Source of the DNA: DSQK01 sp964550175
GTDB taxonomy: Archaea > Nanobdellota > Nanobdellia > Woesearchaeales > ARS49
DNA: 64,000 nucleotides
Direction: 5' to 3'
NCBI GenBank assembly: GCA_964550175.1
Contig: CAZJXP010000001.1
Location: 905,453-969,452 of the forward strand
Shown: in pieces, positions 16,745-25,992 of the stretch
How positions within the stretch are numbered: the first letter of the stretch is position 1
Layout: every line of letters begins with the position of its first letter
Position numbers and translations under genes: made by a program
Notes under the pieces: generated by a model
Told to the model about the DNA's origin: nothing
The model's input: only the letters and a program-made list of their open reading frames with translations
Database searches by the model: none

Positions 16745-17877
16745 TAGAGCTTCTCCTTGACAACTTTAGCTATCAATCCGGGCAGTCCGGTGCCGGTCGG
16801 CACAGGCTGGTTCAACATGACGTTCTCGACAACCGAGTCGAGCTCATCGGTCTCGCCGACCAATGCGGCTTCGATGATGTGCAGAATCGGAGTTTCGAAG
16901 CTTGCTCGTGCGAGCACGGACGACTTCTCGCTGATGACGCCGTATCGGGTCACTCCCTTGATCTCGCCGGACACGCTCATCGTGTCGACGACCAGCATGA
17001 AGTGGCGAACGTCAATTTCAATACCTTGTGAGTCGAATGCGTGCGTGATCTCATTCAGCAAAGACTGACGCGCGGCTTCGATACCGAGGACTTCCCGGAT
17101 TTCCTGGATGTCGTTGGTCGAGGTCTTGGTCGCGTCGACGAAGTCGAGCTCGAGGATCTTGTTGAGGTTCGAACCGGCCGTGATGATGAGGAACTCTTCC
17201 TTTCGTCGCACCGGGAGAACCTGCTTGATTCCCTTGATGCCGGAGATGTAGATCTTTCGCACATCTTCCTTGAGCTTGTACAATTCGTTCAGGCTGTCGC
17301 TCTTCAGCTTCAGCGTGATGTTCGAGCCTTCGCCCTTCACGCCGATGCCCTTGACGCCCTTCTCGAGCGCCTTGATGATGGCGGACGTCGTGAGGCTGAG
17401 GTCCTTCATGTATTCCGCGTTGAGCTTGACTTCAATCTTCAAATCGACGACGTTCATCGCGAATTCGGTGACGAGCTCGTTGAACGTGGTTTCCTTGAGC
17501 GAGAGCGCGAGTTCCTTGATGTCCTTGCCCTTGTTGTGCGGGGCCTTGAGGAAGATTTCCATGATCGGCGTCTTGATTTCCTTGCGGCCGTCGAGCAATT
17601 CGACGACACGCGGCAAACCCGTCGTAACGTTCATTTCGGCGACTCCGGCGAAGTGGAACGTGTTCAACGTCATTTGCGTCGAAGGTTCTCCGATCGATTC
17701 TGCGCCGATGATGCCCACGCTTTCGCCCGGGTCAACGCGCGCGGCGTTGAACTCTTCATAGACTCGCTTGACGACCTTCTTGATCTTGCCGGCCGGGCAC
17801 TTCTCCTCAATCTCCTTGAGGATGTGGTCCGGGAGCTTGTCTGCGTAGTCTTCGAGTTCTTTGTGCATTGGAATCAC
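16744..17877 (-). CDS. rpoA2: DNA-directed RNA polymerase subunit A''
   Basis: C-terminal part of the largest RNA polymerase subunit, 377 residues. Seen: VDPGESVGIIGAESIGEPSTQMTL segment with trigger loop TFHFAGVAEMNVTTGLPR, and the C-terminal SVLARASFETPILHIIEAA. Starts with GTG overlapping the rpoA1 stop (GTGA), showing translational coupling; an ATG follows at 17868. Confidence 0.96.
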   Translation of the reverse strand: MIPMHKELEDYADKLPDHILKEIEEKCPAGKIKKVVKRVYEEFNAARVDPGESVGIIGAESIGEPSTQMTLNTFHFAGVAEMNVTTGLPRVVELLDGRKEIKTPIMEIFLKAPHNKGKDIKELALSLKETTFNELVTEFAMNVVDLKIEVKLNAEYMKDLSLTTSAIIKALEKGVKGIGVKGEGSNITLKLKSDSLNELYKLKEDVRKIYISGIKGIKQVLPVRRKEEFLIITAGSNLNKILELDFVDATKTSTNDIQEIREVLGIEAARQSLLNEITHAFDSQGIEIDVRHFMLVVDTMSVSGEIKGVTRYGVISEKSSVLARASFETPILHIIEAALVGETDELDSVVENVMLNQPVPTGTGLPGLIAKVVKEKL

Positions 17878-20633
17878 TCAGTCATATCGATAATTCGTTG
17901 GATGTTGATCTTTCCGTTTTCGGTCTTCGAGACGTCAAGGCCGTCTTCGCCGTACTTGAACTGGATGATCTTGCCCGTCGCGTCTCGCACGGTGTTGTCG
18001 TACTCGACGCGCAAGTCCTGGAGCGCGTTGGCCAATCGTCGGTACAAGTAACCTGACTTCGGCGTACGCAACGCGGTGTCCATCAAGCTGTCACGGCCCG
18101 TGATGCTGCAGAAGAAGAACTCCTGCGGCGTCAAGCCTTTCTTGAAGTTGTTTCGGACGAAACCGTGAGCGACCGGGCTGATGTCTCCCTTCTTGAAGCA
18201 GCTGAGCGTTCGGCTGCGGTATCCCTTCTGGATTCGGTTGCCGCGCAACGCCTGCTGTCCGACGATGGCGGAGATTTGCGAGAGCTGGAGGATGTTACCT
18301 CGCGCGCCGGAGTCGACCATAATCTTGGTGTCGGTGTCCGTCTTTCCTTCGGCCTTGACAATCTGTCCGGCCTTGTTACGCGCCTTGTTGAGCAGTTCGA
18401 TAATCTTGAACTCAAGCGTTTCGGTGATGCTTCGTCCCGGGAAGGCCTCGAGCTTTCCGTCGTGGAACTGCTGGATGATCGTCTGGATTTCGGTTTCCGC
18501 GTCGCTGATGGTCGTCTCGATCTGCTCCTTTGCAACAGGAGGCAAGTCGTAGTCGCTGATCAACGTGCTGAAGCCCGTCTTCTGGAGCCAGTCGTTGCCC
18601 ATGCGGAAAATCTTGTGCAGCACATCGATCGCGAGCTTCGCGCCGTACTGTCGGTGCAACGCGCGGATCAAGTGACCTGAGCCTTCGCCCAACGAGTTTT
18701 CGTCGATGACACCCTCAACAAGCTTGCCGTCCTTGATGACGACAGGCTGCTGCGCTCGTGACGTGCCGGTGAAGTTGAAATCGTCCGGCAAGACGGTGCT
18801 GAAGATTTCCTTGCCGTTCACGACTTTCTTGTTCGGCAACTTCGCGTAGTTCGCGACGCCGATGCTGAGCAGGAATTGGATGGCTTCTTCTCGTGAGAGT
18901 TCGCCGAACTTCGTCAAGGCGAACGGACCTGAGAGCGCGTCTTGCAAGCAACCGATGACGGGCAAGCCGTATCGCGGAGAGATTAATTGCGTCTGCACTT
19001 CCATCAAGATTTCGGCTTCCGCTCGCGATTCTTCCGTCTGCGGGACGTGCAAGTTCATTTCGTCGCCGTCGAAGTCCGCGTTGTACGGCGCACAGACGGT
19101 CGGGTTCAATCGCAACGTTCTGCCCGGAAGGACCTTGACCTTGTGGCACATCGTGCTCATTCGGTGCAAGCACGGCTGTCGGTTGAAGATAGTGATGTCG
19201 CCGTCCATCATGTGACGCTCGACGACGTAGCCCGGCTGCAATTCCTCGAGCGCGGCTTCCTTCGTTTCCTCAGTGATCTTCTTCTTCTTTCCGTCCGGTC
19301 GGATGACATAGTTCGCGCCCGGATATTCGGTCGGGCCGCGCTGGATGAACTTCTTCAAGTATGCCATGTTCCAGGCTTGGACGACTTCGGGAACGGTGAC
19401 TTTCATCGCGATGACTTTCGGAACGCCGACTTCGTTGATCTTGATCATGGGGTCCGGCGAGATAACCGTACGGGCGCAGAAGTTCGTTCGCTTACCCGCG
19501 AGGTTGTGTCGGATTCGTCCTTCCTTGCTCTTGATTCGTTCGGTCAACGTCTTCAAGGGCTGGCCGCTTCGGTGTCTGGCGGGCGGAAGCTGAGCGACGT
19601 CGTTGTCGAAGAACGTCGTGACGTGGTACTGCAACAAGTCCCACAAGTCTTCAATGATGATTTCAGGAGCGCCTGCGTTGATGTTCTCGAACAATCGCTG
19701 GTTTATTCGGACGATGTCGCCGAGCTTGTGCGTCAAGTCGTCTTCCGAACGTTCTCCGGTTTCGAGCGTGATGGACGGTCGCATGGTCACCGGCGGAACC
19801 GGCAACACGGTGAGGATCATCCATTCCGGTCGAGCGGTGGTCGGGTTGATGCCGAACATGATCGCGTCTTCGTCGGGGATCTTTTCAAGTCGTGAGCGGA
19901 CTTCGATCGGGGAAATTCTGCGTTCGCCTTCCATGAACGTGGTCGGCTTTTCGATGTTGACTTTCGGCTGCTTCGCGTTGCAGTGGCTGCACTTTGAGCC
20001 GGACTTGAGGCTGTCGATGATGGTCTTGATCGCCTTTCTTCGAGCTCGGAGACCGCCTTCTTTTTCGATGCGTGCGAGGATGGTCTTGCTCTTCTCGATC
20101 TTTTCCTTCGGGATCAAGATCTTGCCGCACTCGTTGCACGTGCTGCGCAACAATGAGAGGATGACTGGAACGAACTTGATGTGAACGACCGGTCGGGCCA
20201 TTTCGATGTAGCCGAAGTGACCGATGCACTCCTTCAACTTGCAACCGCACGTTTTGCAGCGCAAGCCGGGGTCGATGACGCCCAATCGGATGTCCATCAA
20301 TCCGCCGTCGACCGGGTAGCCTTCCTTGTCGTAGAGTTCCGGCGTGACGACCTTTGCGGAGGCCATCTTCTTGATCATCTTCGGGCTCAAGACCCCGAAC
20401 ACGATGTTCTGGACTTGCTTGAAGATGTGCTGAACGGGAGCGATATTGATTTCTCGTCGGACAGGCTCGGTGGTCACGTTCACGGCAGCCGCGTCTTGCG
20501 TTGCGGCGGCTTCGGGCGTGATGCCTGCGACGTCGCCGGACTTCAACATGACTTCATCGAAGTTCTCTTCTGAGTCTGGCGCCATCTGTTCGGCTTCCAC
20601 TTTCGCTTCCTTGGCTGGTTTGGCTTTTGGCAT
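17874..20633 (-). CDS. rpoA1: DNA-directed RNA polymerase subunit A'
   Basis: 919 residues, N-terminal part of the largest subunit. The absolutely conserved catalytic motif NADFDGDEMNLH, which binds the active-site Mg, is present, as are the zinc-binding clamp cysteines (CKTCGCKLKECIGHFG) and a second CxxC pair further on. The first 45 residues are an unusual acidic and Ala-rich extension before the conserved start of the subunit. Confidence 0.97.
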   Translation of the reverse strand: MPKAKPAKEAKVEAEQMAPDSEENFDEVMLKSGDVAGITPEAAATQDAAAVNVTTEPVRREINIAPVQHIFKQVQNIVFGVLSPKMIKKMASAKVVTPELYDKEGYPVDGGLMDIRLGVIDPGLRCKTCGCKLKECIGHFGYIEMARPVVHIKFVPVILSLLRSTCNECGKILIPKEKIEKSKTILARIEKEGGLRARRKAIKTIIDSLKSGSKCSHCNAKQPKVNIEKPTTFMEGERRISPIEVRSRLEKIPDEDAIMFGINPTTARPEWMILTVLPVPPVTMRPSITLETGERSEDDLTHKLGDIVRINQRLFENINAGAPEIIIEDLWDLLQYHVTTFFDNDVAQLPPARHRSGQPLKTLTERIKSKEGRIRHNLAGKRTNFCARTVISPDPMIKINEVGVPKVIAMKVTVPEVVQAWNMAYLKKFIQRGPTEYPGANYVIRPDGKKKKITEETKEAALEELQPGYVVERHMMDGDITIFNRQPCLHRMSTMCHKVKVLPGRTLRLNPTVCAPYNADFDGDEMNLHVPQTEESRAEAEILMEVQTQLISPRYGLPVIGCLQDALSGPFALTKFGELSREEAIQFLLSIGVANYAKLPNKKVVNGKEIFSTVLPDDFNFTGTSRAQQPVVIKDGKLVEGVIDENSLGEGSGHLIRALHRQYGAKLAIDVLHKIFRMGNDWLQKTGFSTLISDYDLPPVAKEQIETTISDAETEIQTIIQQFHDGKLEAFPGRSITETLEFKIIELLNKARNKAGQIVKAEGKTDTDTKIMVDSGARGNILQLSQISAIVGQQALRGNRIQKGYRSRTLSCFKKGDISPVAHGFVRNNFKKGLTPQEFFFCSITGRDSLMDTALRTPKSGYLYRRLANALQDLRVEYDNTVRDATGKIIQFKYGEDGLDVSKTENGKINIQRIIDMTE

Positions 20634-20634
20634 G

Positions 20635-22437
20635 TTAGTATTTGCTCTTCAACGTCAATTTCGGATAGATGCCCAACGACTTGAATTCGTCGAGGATCAA
20701 TTTGAACGCGTATGAAATTTCAATCTCGTTGACTTCGGTGTTCTCGCCGCAGATCGGACAGTATCGCTTATTCTTGTACGGGTCGTGGATCGCGATGATG
20801 CCGCAGTTCTCACAGACCGGGACAAGCGTCTTGTCGGAGTCGAATCGTTCCTTCAAAAGCAACGAGGCGCCGTGCGCGACGAGCGTGTCCTTCTCCATCT
20901 CTCCGAATCGGAGACCGCCTTCCTTCGCTCGACCTTCGGTCGGCTGACGGGTGAGGAGCTGGATCGGACCGCGCGCTCGCGACTGGATCTTGTTCGCGAC
21001 CATATGCTTCAGTCGCAGGTAATACATAGGACCAACATAGATTTTTGCGGTGAACTGTTCGCCGGTGAGACCGTTGTACATGGTTTCGACGCCGTTCTCT
21101 CGGAATCCGGCTTCGAGCAATTCCTGTCGCACGGCTTCTTCAGGTTCGGCTTCGAACGGCGTGCCGTCGATGTAGCGGCCGTTTAGGGCGCCGACTTTGC
21201 TGCCGATCAATTCGATCAAGTGTGAGAACGTCATACGTGACGGCAAGGAGTGCGGGCTGAAAATCAAGTCAGGAACGATGCCAGATGCCGCGAACGGCAT
21301 GTCGGCGGACGGAACGATGAGTCCAACGACTCCCTTCTGTCCGTGTCGCGACGTGAACTTGTCGCCGATTTCCGGAACACGAGGGTCTCGGAGTCGGACT
21401 TGGATGAGTTTGTTGCCTTCCTCGTTCTCCGTGACGAGGACGAAGTCGACGATGCCTTCTTCGCCGTGCTTCAACGCGACGCTGGATTCTCGACGGGTGT
21501 TGCCCGCGAGCGAGTATTCTTCTGCTGAGGAGAGGAATCGTGGCGGAGAGCTCTTACCGATCAAGACGTCTTCTTCCTTGACCTTCGCTTCCGGATAGAT
21601 GATGCCGTCGCCTTCGAGCAATCGGTAGTCCTTTTCGGATTTGTAGCCCTTGACTTCCTTGTCAGGGATGCTGATGTTGTCCATCAAGCCGCCCGAGTAG
21701 CGCAATTCTTCCGCGCCGAGCGGGTGGAAGTAGGTGCTTCGGCCGAATCCTCGGTCGATGCTTCCCTTGTTGAGAATAACTGCGTCTTCCATGTTGTAGC
21801 CACGGTAGCTCATGACGGCAACGATGATGTTCTGGCCCGACGCGTGCTTGTCGTAGTGGCACAAGTCGTGCGTGATGCTTTGCACCAACGGTTTTTGCGG
21901 GTAGTGGAGCAGGTTGATGTCCATGTCCATTCGAGTGTGATAGTTCGCCGCGTACATTCCCATGGATTGTCGCAGGTTCTTGACGCTGATGATGGCTCGC
22001 GGGGCGTGGCAGTAGTTGATGTACGGCATCAACGATGCGGACAATCCCAACATGGCCAACGGCGAGATTTCGACGTGCGTGTGCTCGGGAGTGAGTTCGT
22101 TTTCCTGGAACGCGATCAAGGCATTTTCCTCTTCGTTCGCGTCGAGGAATTCGATGATTCCCTGTTCGATGAGGTCGTTCCAGCCGAGCTCGTTCTTCTG
22201 GAGCTGCTTGATGTGCTTCTCGGTGAGCATCGGGATGCCGTCCTTGACGATAATCAACGGTCGTCGAAGTCGTCCGCGTCCGGATTCAATTGTGATTTGG
22301 TTGACGGTCTCGTCATAGCGGGCGTTCAGGTAGCCTGAAATCGCGCCCTTTCTTCGCTCGGTCTTGATTTGCTTCAAGAAATCGTCCTTGTTCTCGACTT
22401 CGCCCACAAAGCGCCCGTTCAAAAAGACTTCAACCAT
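20635..22437 (-). CDS. rpoB1: DNA-directed RNA polymerase subunit B' (C-terminal half of B)
   Basis: About 600 residues from ATG 22437. Conserved blocks: VAVMSYRGYNMEDAVILNKG, GDKFTSRHGQKGVVG, PHSLPSRMTFSHLIEL and the C-terminal zinc site CENCGIIAI with CPICG. The start overlaps the stop of rpoB2 (TAATG). The longer open frame upstream is a shadow of rpoB2. B is split into two genes, as in several archaeal groups. Confidence 0.96.
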   Translation of the reverse strand: MVEVFLNGRFVGEVENKDDFLKQIKTERRKGAISGYLNARYDETVNQITIESGRGRLRRPLIIVKDGIPMLTEKHIKQLQKNELGWNDLIEQGIIEFLDANEEENALIAFQENELTPEHTHVEISPLAMLGLSASLMPYINYCHAPRAIISVKNLRQSMGMYAANYHTRMDMDINLLHYPQKPLVQSITHDLCHYDKHASGQNIIVAVMSYRGYNMEDAVILNKGSIDRGFGRSTYFHPLGAEELRYSGGLMDNISIPDKEVKGYKSEKDYRLLEGDGIIYPEAKVKEEDVLIGKSSPPRFLSSAEEYSLAGNTRRESSVALKHGEEGIVDFVLVTENEEGNKLIQVRLRDPRVPEIGDKFTSRHGQKGVVGLIVPSADMPFAASGIVPDLIFSPHSLPSRMTFSHLIELIGSKVGALNGRYIDGTPFEAEPEEAVRQELLEAGFRENGVETMYNGLTGEQFTAKIYVGPMYYLRLKHMVANKIQSRARGPIQLLTRQPTEGRAKEGGLRFGEMEKDTLVAHGASLLLKERFDSDKTLVPVCENCGIIAIHDPYKNKRYCPICGENTEVNEIEISYAFKLILDEFKSLGIYPKLTLKSKY

Positions 22438-23921
22438 TAGTTGGCCTCCCGTAAGCCGGCGTTCTTCAACGCGGCGAGGACGTCCTTTTCCGGAGCTTCT
22501 CGTGAGACTTGTGCGAGGATTGCGAGGTTCTTTCTCAAGCCGATGTTCGTTCCTTCCGGAGTTTCGCACGGGCACAATCGGCCGAGGTGCGTCGCGTGCA
22601 ATTCACGCGCTTCGAAGTTCTCTTGGCTTGAAGAGAGAGGAGAAACGACTCGCTGCAAGTGCGACAACTTGTCGAGATGGTTGATTCGTTGCATGCGTTG
22701 CGAGATTCCTTTGCGCGCGCCGACCCAGTTGCCCGTGGCCATCGCGCTGTAGATTCTCGACGTGAGGAGCTTTTCTCGGATGATAACTTTGATGCTCGGG
22801 AATTTGCCTCGCTTGACCAATCGTTGGAAGTTGTAGAGCAAGTCGCCGATTAGGACCTTGAGGTTTACGCGGAACAAATCCGTGAGCAAGTCGCCCGCGA
22901 GCTTGAGTCTCTTGTTACCGTAGTGGTCCTTGTCGTCCGTCGGGATTTCCTGCGTGCTGACGAGGATGAACTTCTTGAGCATCTTGCACAGGTTCTGGGC
23001 TTTCGCCAATCTGACTTCTTTCGTGATGCCGATGTGCGGCAACAAGTACTTGTCGAGGAGTTCGTCCATTCTTTCCATACGGACTTCTTTCGCTTGCGTG
23101 ATGCCGATCTTCTTCGCGATCGTGTCGATGGCGTTTTCGGAATCCTTGAGGTTGACATGCTCGAACAGGTTGATGAGGACCTCGTCGAACTGGCGGTCCT
23201 TGCTGACGTCGTTCATGATGTCCTCGTCCTTGATCATGCCCAGCGCTTTGAGCACGATGACGAGTGGAACTCGCTTGACGCGCGTGAATGAAAGGTAGTA
23301 GATGCCGTCCTTCAATCGCTCGAAGGTGTGCGGGACGCGGTAGGCCGCGAACTCGCTGTAAATCTTTCCGACGTATTCTGAGGTTCCGCCGTCGTGCTCG
23401 ACGGTGAACTGGTTGGCTGCGAGGTCTTCGACGTTGACAAGCACTCGTTCGGTTCCGTTGATGACGAAGTAGCCGCCGGGGTCGTCCGGGTCCTCGCCCT
23501 TGTCAATCAAGTCTTCGCGCGACATGTTGTTCAAGTGGCACAATTTGCTCTTGAGCATGATCGGCAAGCTGCCAATCTGCGTCGTGATGGACTCTCGCTG
23601 GATATCGTTAATGTGACTCGAAACTTCGAGGTAGACCGGGGCCGCGTAGGAGATCTTTCGCAATCGGGCTTCGGTCGGATAGATGGCGCGCTTGCTTCCG
23701 TCGGCTTCAGTGATTTCGGGTCGACCGATGATGATCTTGTCGAGCCGGATGCGGAACGATTCCACGTTCGGCGGGATGATGGTCGGTTCGATGATCTTGT
23801 TCTCATCGACGACGCGCTGGAGAATCTTGTCGACGAAATCGTTGAAGCTCTCGATGTTCGAGCCGACAAGCGAGTTGTCCTGGAAGTATTTCTCGAAAAG
23901 AATCTTGGAATAGGACGCCAT
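22437..23921 (-). CDS. rpoB2: DNA-directed RNA polymerase subunit B'' (N-terminal half of B)
   Basis: 494 residues covering the protrusion, lobe and fork region of the second largest subunit. Conserved: DDPGGYFVINGTERVLVN, the DDKDHYGNKRLKLAGDLL block, and the C-terminal LGRLCPCETPEGTNIGLRKNLA. Encoded between rpoH and rpoB1. Confidence 0.96.
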   Translation of the reverse strand: MASYSKILFEKYFQDNSLVGSNIESFNDFVDKILQRVVDENKIIEPTIIPPNVESFRIRLDKIIIGRPEITEADGSKRAIYPTEARLRKISYAAPVYLEVSSHINDIQRESITTQIGSLPIMLKSKLCHLNNMSREDLIDKGEDPDDPGGYFVINGTERVLVNVEDLAANQFTVEHDGGTSEYVGKIYSEFAAYRVPHTFERLKDGIYYLSFTRVKRVPLVIVLKALGMIKDEDIMNDVSKDRQFDEVLINLFEHVNLKDSENAIDTIAKKIGITQAKEVRMERMDELLDKYLLPHIGITKEVRLAKAQNLCKMLKKFILVSTQEIPTDDKDHYGNKRLKLAGDLLTDLFRVNLKVLIGDLLYNFQRLVKRGKFPSIKVIIREKLLTSRIYSAMATGNWVGARKGISQRMQRINHLDKLSHLQRVVSPLSSSQENFEARELHATHLGRLCPCETPEGTNIGLRKNLAILAQVSREAPEKDVLAALKNAGLREAN

Positions 23922-23922
23922 A

Positions 23923-24165
23923 TTAATCGCTCACCACTCGGCGATAGAAGATGGTCTCGTCTGCCGTCGGAGACGGTCGGGTAATCTTGATAATGTCGTC
24001 CACTTGGATGTCCAAATGGCCGAGGGCGGCGTCGGACTTAAGGATTCGCGGGAGCTGCGTGATGGTGAGATTGAACTTTGCGAGAATATCTTTGACTTCC
24101 TTTTCGCTCGCTTTCGCGTGCTTAGGGACGAGGATGTGCTTTGTCACGTCGTATTTGGTCTTCAT
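23923..24165 (-). CDS. rpoH: DNA-directed RNA polymerase subunit H
   Basis: 80-residue archaeal/eukaryotic RPB5 C-terminal homologue: HILVPKHAKASEKEV, LPRILKSDAAL, GDIIKI-like VDDIIKITRPS and YYRRVV-like IFYRRVVSD. First gene of the polymerase operon; tRNA-Lys lies 60 bases upstream on the same strand. Confidence 0.95.
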   Translation of the reverse strand: MKTKYDVTKHILVPKHAKASEKEVKDILAKFNLTITQLPRILKSDAALGHLDIQVDDIIKITRPSPTADETIFYRRVVSD

Positions 24166-24225
24166 TCGCGAGTGTTCCTCACTGATTTCCTAACGTCCGT
24201 CTCTGCCGTTGACCCTCGGGTCAAA

Positions 24226-24299
24226 CGGGCCACAAGGGATTTGAACCCTTAACCCGCTGGTTAAAAGCCAGCTGCTCTACCAGGTTGAGCTAGTGGCCC
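24226..24299 (-). tRNA. tRNA-Lys (TTT)
   Basis: Complete cloverleaf on the minus strand: acceptor GGGCCAC with GTGGCCC, D arm TAGCTCAACCTGGTAGAGC, anticodon stem CTGGC/ACCAG-type with loop CTTTTAA (anticodon TTT), T arm AGGGTTCAAATCCCT. CCA is not encoded. It stands just upstream of rpoH and may share its transcript. Confidence 0.95.
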
Positions 24300-24313
24300 A
24301 TCGTTTCATAACG

Positions 24314-24331
24314 ATCACTCGAGAGAGTGAT
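24314..24331 (-). other. perfect 7-bp hairpin upstream of tRNA-Lys/rpoH
   Basis: ATCACTC and GAGTGAT flank a GAGA tetraloop. It lies between a TATA-like box (24404-24411, TTTATATA on this strand) and the tRNA-Lys 5' end, so it may be in the leader of the tRNA-rpo transcript. Confidence 0.35.
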
Positions 24332-24503
24332 TCGTGAAAACTGAGCCTGCTCGTCCGGATAGAATGATGGTTAATGTTGTTCCCCTCAATGAGCGTATGC
24401 CATCTATATAAACGCGTTCTGAAGAACCTGGGGGTTGTTTATAAAGCTTTCGTTTAAAATGACAAGAAAAGGAAAAAAAGAAGAAAAAATCAGTGAATCG
24501 TGC

Positions 24504-24692
24504 TTACTTACACATCTTAGTGCAGTCGCCGCACATGGACGCGCACACGTTGCCCAAGCCCCAGAGGGCGATGAGCGCCGAGTACCACTGGATGTTCCAG
24601 AACGTCCAGACATTGAAGTCACGCAACAACAGCGCGATGCCCAATGCGACAAACAAAATCCCTGAGACTTTCTTGCATTTTCCACACATCAT
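24504..24692 (-). CDS. small membrane protein with terminal cysteine clusters
   Basis: 62 residues with two predicted membrane helices (GILFVALGIALLL, WYSALIALWGLGNV) and cysteine pairs at both ends (CGKCKK at the N terminus, CASMCGDCTKMC at the C terminus). GAGGTG precedes the start, and a TATA box (24731-24740, TATATATAAA read on plus) is about 40 bases upstream. Unrecognised; metal or disulfide formation by the cysteines is inference. Confidence 0.65.
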   Translation of the reverse strand: MMCGKCKKVSGILFVALGIALLLRDFNVWTFWNIQWYSALIALWGLGNVCASMCGDCTKMCK

Positions 24693-24802
24693 AGTACACC
24701 TCTTTTGACTGGCTCGCTTAAGAAAGACACTATATATAAAGTTAATCTGACCGGACTGAATGATTAGTAATCATTATATAGTAGTTACTCAAAATTACGA
24801 GT

Positions 24803-25180
24803 ATGGAGCTCATCTTTGAAGACGATGACATGCGCGTGGCGTATAACGGAGTTAATTCCTATCTGGTTCACGATAAAAATAAAGAGCGCTCCGCGCATTG
24901 GGATTTTGTTTTCGCTGATTTTCCGACAACGATTCCTCATCTTGAGCGCTTGCGACTTCCGATGATGGCCATCACGATGCTGTTCAAGAAGCAATCCCGA
25001 AAAAATGTCAAAGGCGAAGGGTATGAAGGTCGTCTGAAAGACACCCGAAAATACGCCGCAATCGGCAGCTATTACGGACGCATCGTCAAAGGCGAAGTCG
25101 AAACGGACAAAGGAAAGAACGACATCTCATTTATCATCATGGCGCCGAGCCAAGACCAATGCGGCAACTCATTCAATTAG
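24803..25180 (+). CDS. hypothetical protein
   Basis: 125 residues, soluble, with mixed alpha/beta composition and a basic middle (KKQSRKNVKGEGYEGRLKD). A TATA-like box (ATTATATA, about 24773-24780) lies 23-30 bases before ATG 24803, so the message is probably leaderless. The promoter region is shared with the divergent cysteine-rich membrane protein gene. Not recognised. Confidence 0.6.
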   Translation: MELIFEDDDMRVAYNGVNSYLVHDKNKERSAHWDFVFADFPTTIPHLERLRLPMMAITMLFKKQSRKNVKGEGYEGRLKDTRKYAAIGSYYGRIVKGEVETDKGKNDISFIIMAPSQDQCGNSFN

Positions 25181-25196
25181 CTAGCCGCTTTCTCGA

Positions 25197-25442
25197 CTAA
25201 TACCACCAGTTCTTCTGTTCTTTCGGCAGTTTCGGGTTCTTCGCCTGCGCGATCGCCGCGGCGAACGCGTCTTGACAGCAAATATCTACTTTTCCTTTCT
25301 TCGCGCAGAGCTTTTTGTACAAAAATTCAGCTTTTTTCTTTTTCAATTGCTCGACCGTCGTGATGCCGAGCAGACGGAAGTCGCGCTCCATCGCCTTGCC
25401 GATGGAAACGAGGTCGGTGAGTGTTCTTTGTTTTGATAACAT
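25197..25442 (-). CDS. helix-hairpin-helix protein of the Cdd1 (pathogenicity locus) family
   Basis: 81 residues. The order LTDLVSIGKAMERDFRLLGI, VEQLKKKKAEFLYKKLCAKKG, CCQDAFAAAIAQA and a Trp-rich C terminus (NWWY) matches the small helix-hairpin-helix family annotated Cdd1 or mitomycin-resistance-like. These resemble the DNA-binding HhH modules of TfoX C-terminal domains; no biochemical role is firmly known to me. Confidence 0.7.
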   Translation of the reverse strand: MLSKQRTLTDLVSIGKAMERDFRLLGITTVEQLKKKKAEFLYKKLCAKKGKVDICCQDAFAAAIAQAKNPKLPKEQKNWWY

Positions 25443-25524
25443 TTATTAACCCTGTTTTGCTCTTCAAATCATGCGAAAATCAACGTTAACCTGGGCAGAT
25501 TCGTTGCGCGCGGCGCTATACGAT

Positions 25525-25992
25525 TTAGTGACAGACGTTCTTGCCGCGCTTTTCTAAATACTTTTGATGATATTCTTCCGCGGGATAGAACGCGGTCGCC
25601 TTGACGATTTGCGTCACTATCTTTTTGCTTGCGCGGGTTTGCAATTCGTCGCGCGACTTTTCCGCTAATTTCCTTTGCGCGTCGGAGTGGAAAAAGATTG
25701 CGCTGCGGTATTGCGTGCCCTTGTCAGGACCTTGTCTATTCGGCGTCGTCGGGTCGTGGTTCTCCCAGAATATTTTCAACAGTTTTTCGTACGAGACTTT
25801 ATCCGCGTCGAACTCAATTTCAATTGCTTCGGCGTGGCCGGTTGTGTCGGAGCAGACGTCGTCGTACGTCGGGTTCTTCGTCGCGCCGCCGGTGTAGCCG
25901 ACTCGCGTTGAAATCACGCCAGGAACGGCGTCAAACAAGGATTGCACGCCCCAGAAGCAGCCTGCCGCGAACGTCGCGAACTCTTTTATCAT
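25525..25992 (-). CDS. msrA: peptide methionine-S-sulfoxide reductase MsrA
   Basis: 155 residues. Reduces the S epimer of methionine sulfoxide in proteins. The catalytic motif GCFWG is at residues 11-15, followed by YTGGATKNPTYDDVCS, EIEFDADKVSYEKLL, FWENHDPTTPNRQGPDKGTQYRS-type substrate loop and a C-terminal resolving Cys (NVCH). Start overlaps the stop of the upstream gene (ATGA), so both are probably co-translated. Confidence 0.95.
   Translation of the reverse strand: MIKEFATFAAGCFWGVQSLFDAVPGVISTRVGYTGGATKNPTYDDVCSDTTGHAEAIEIEFDADKVSYEKLLKIFWENHDPTTPNRQGPDKGTQYRSAIFFHSDAQRKLAEKSRDELQTRASKKIVTQIVKATAFYPAEEYHQKYLEKRGKNVCH

Noticed and set aside
17041..18051. Long plus-strand open frames across the RNA polymerase genes (also 18987-19895 and 21724-22338)
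   Set aside because: They mirror the conserved rpoA and rpoB genes on the other strand, have biased composition rich in Arg, Val and Asp, and no promoter or family match.
22438..22575. Upstream extension of rpoB1
   Set aside because: It overlaps the end of rpoB2 in another frame; ATG 22437 on the rpoB2 stop matches the conserved start.
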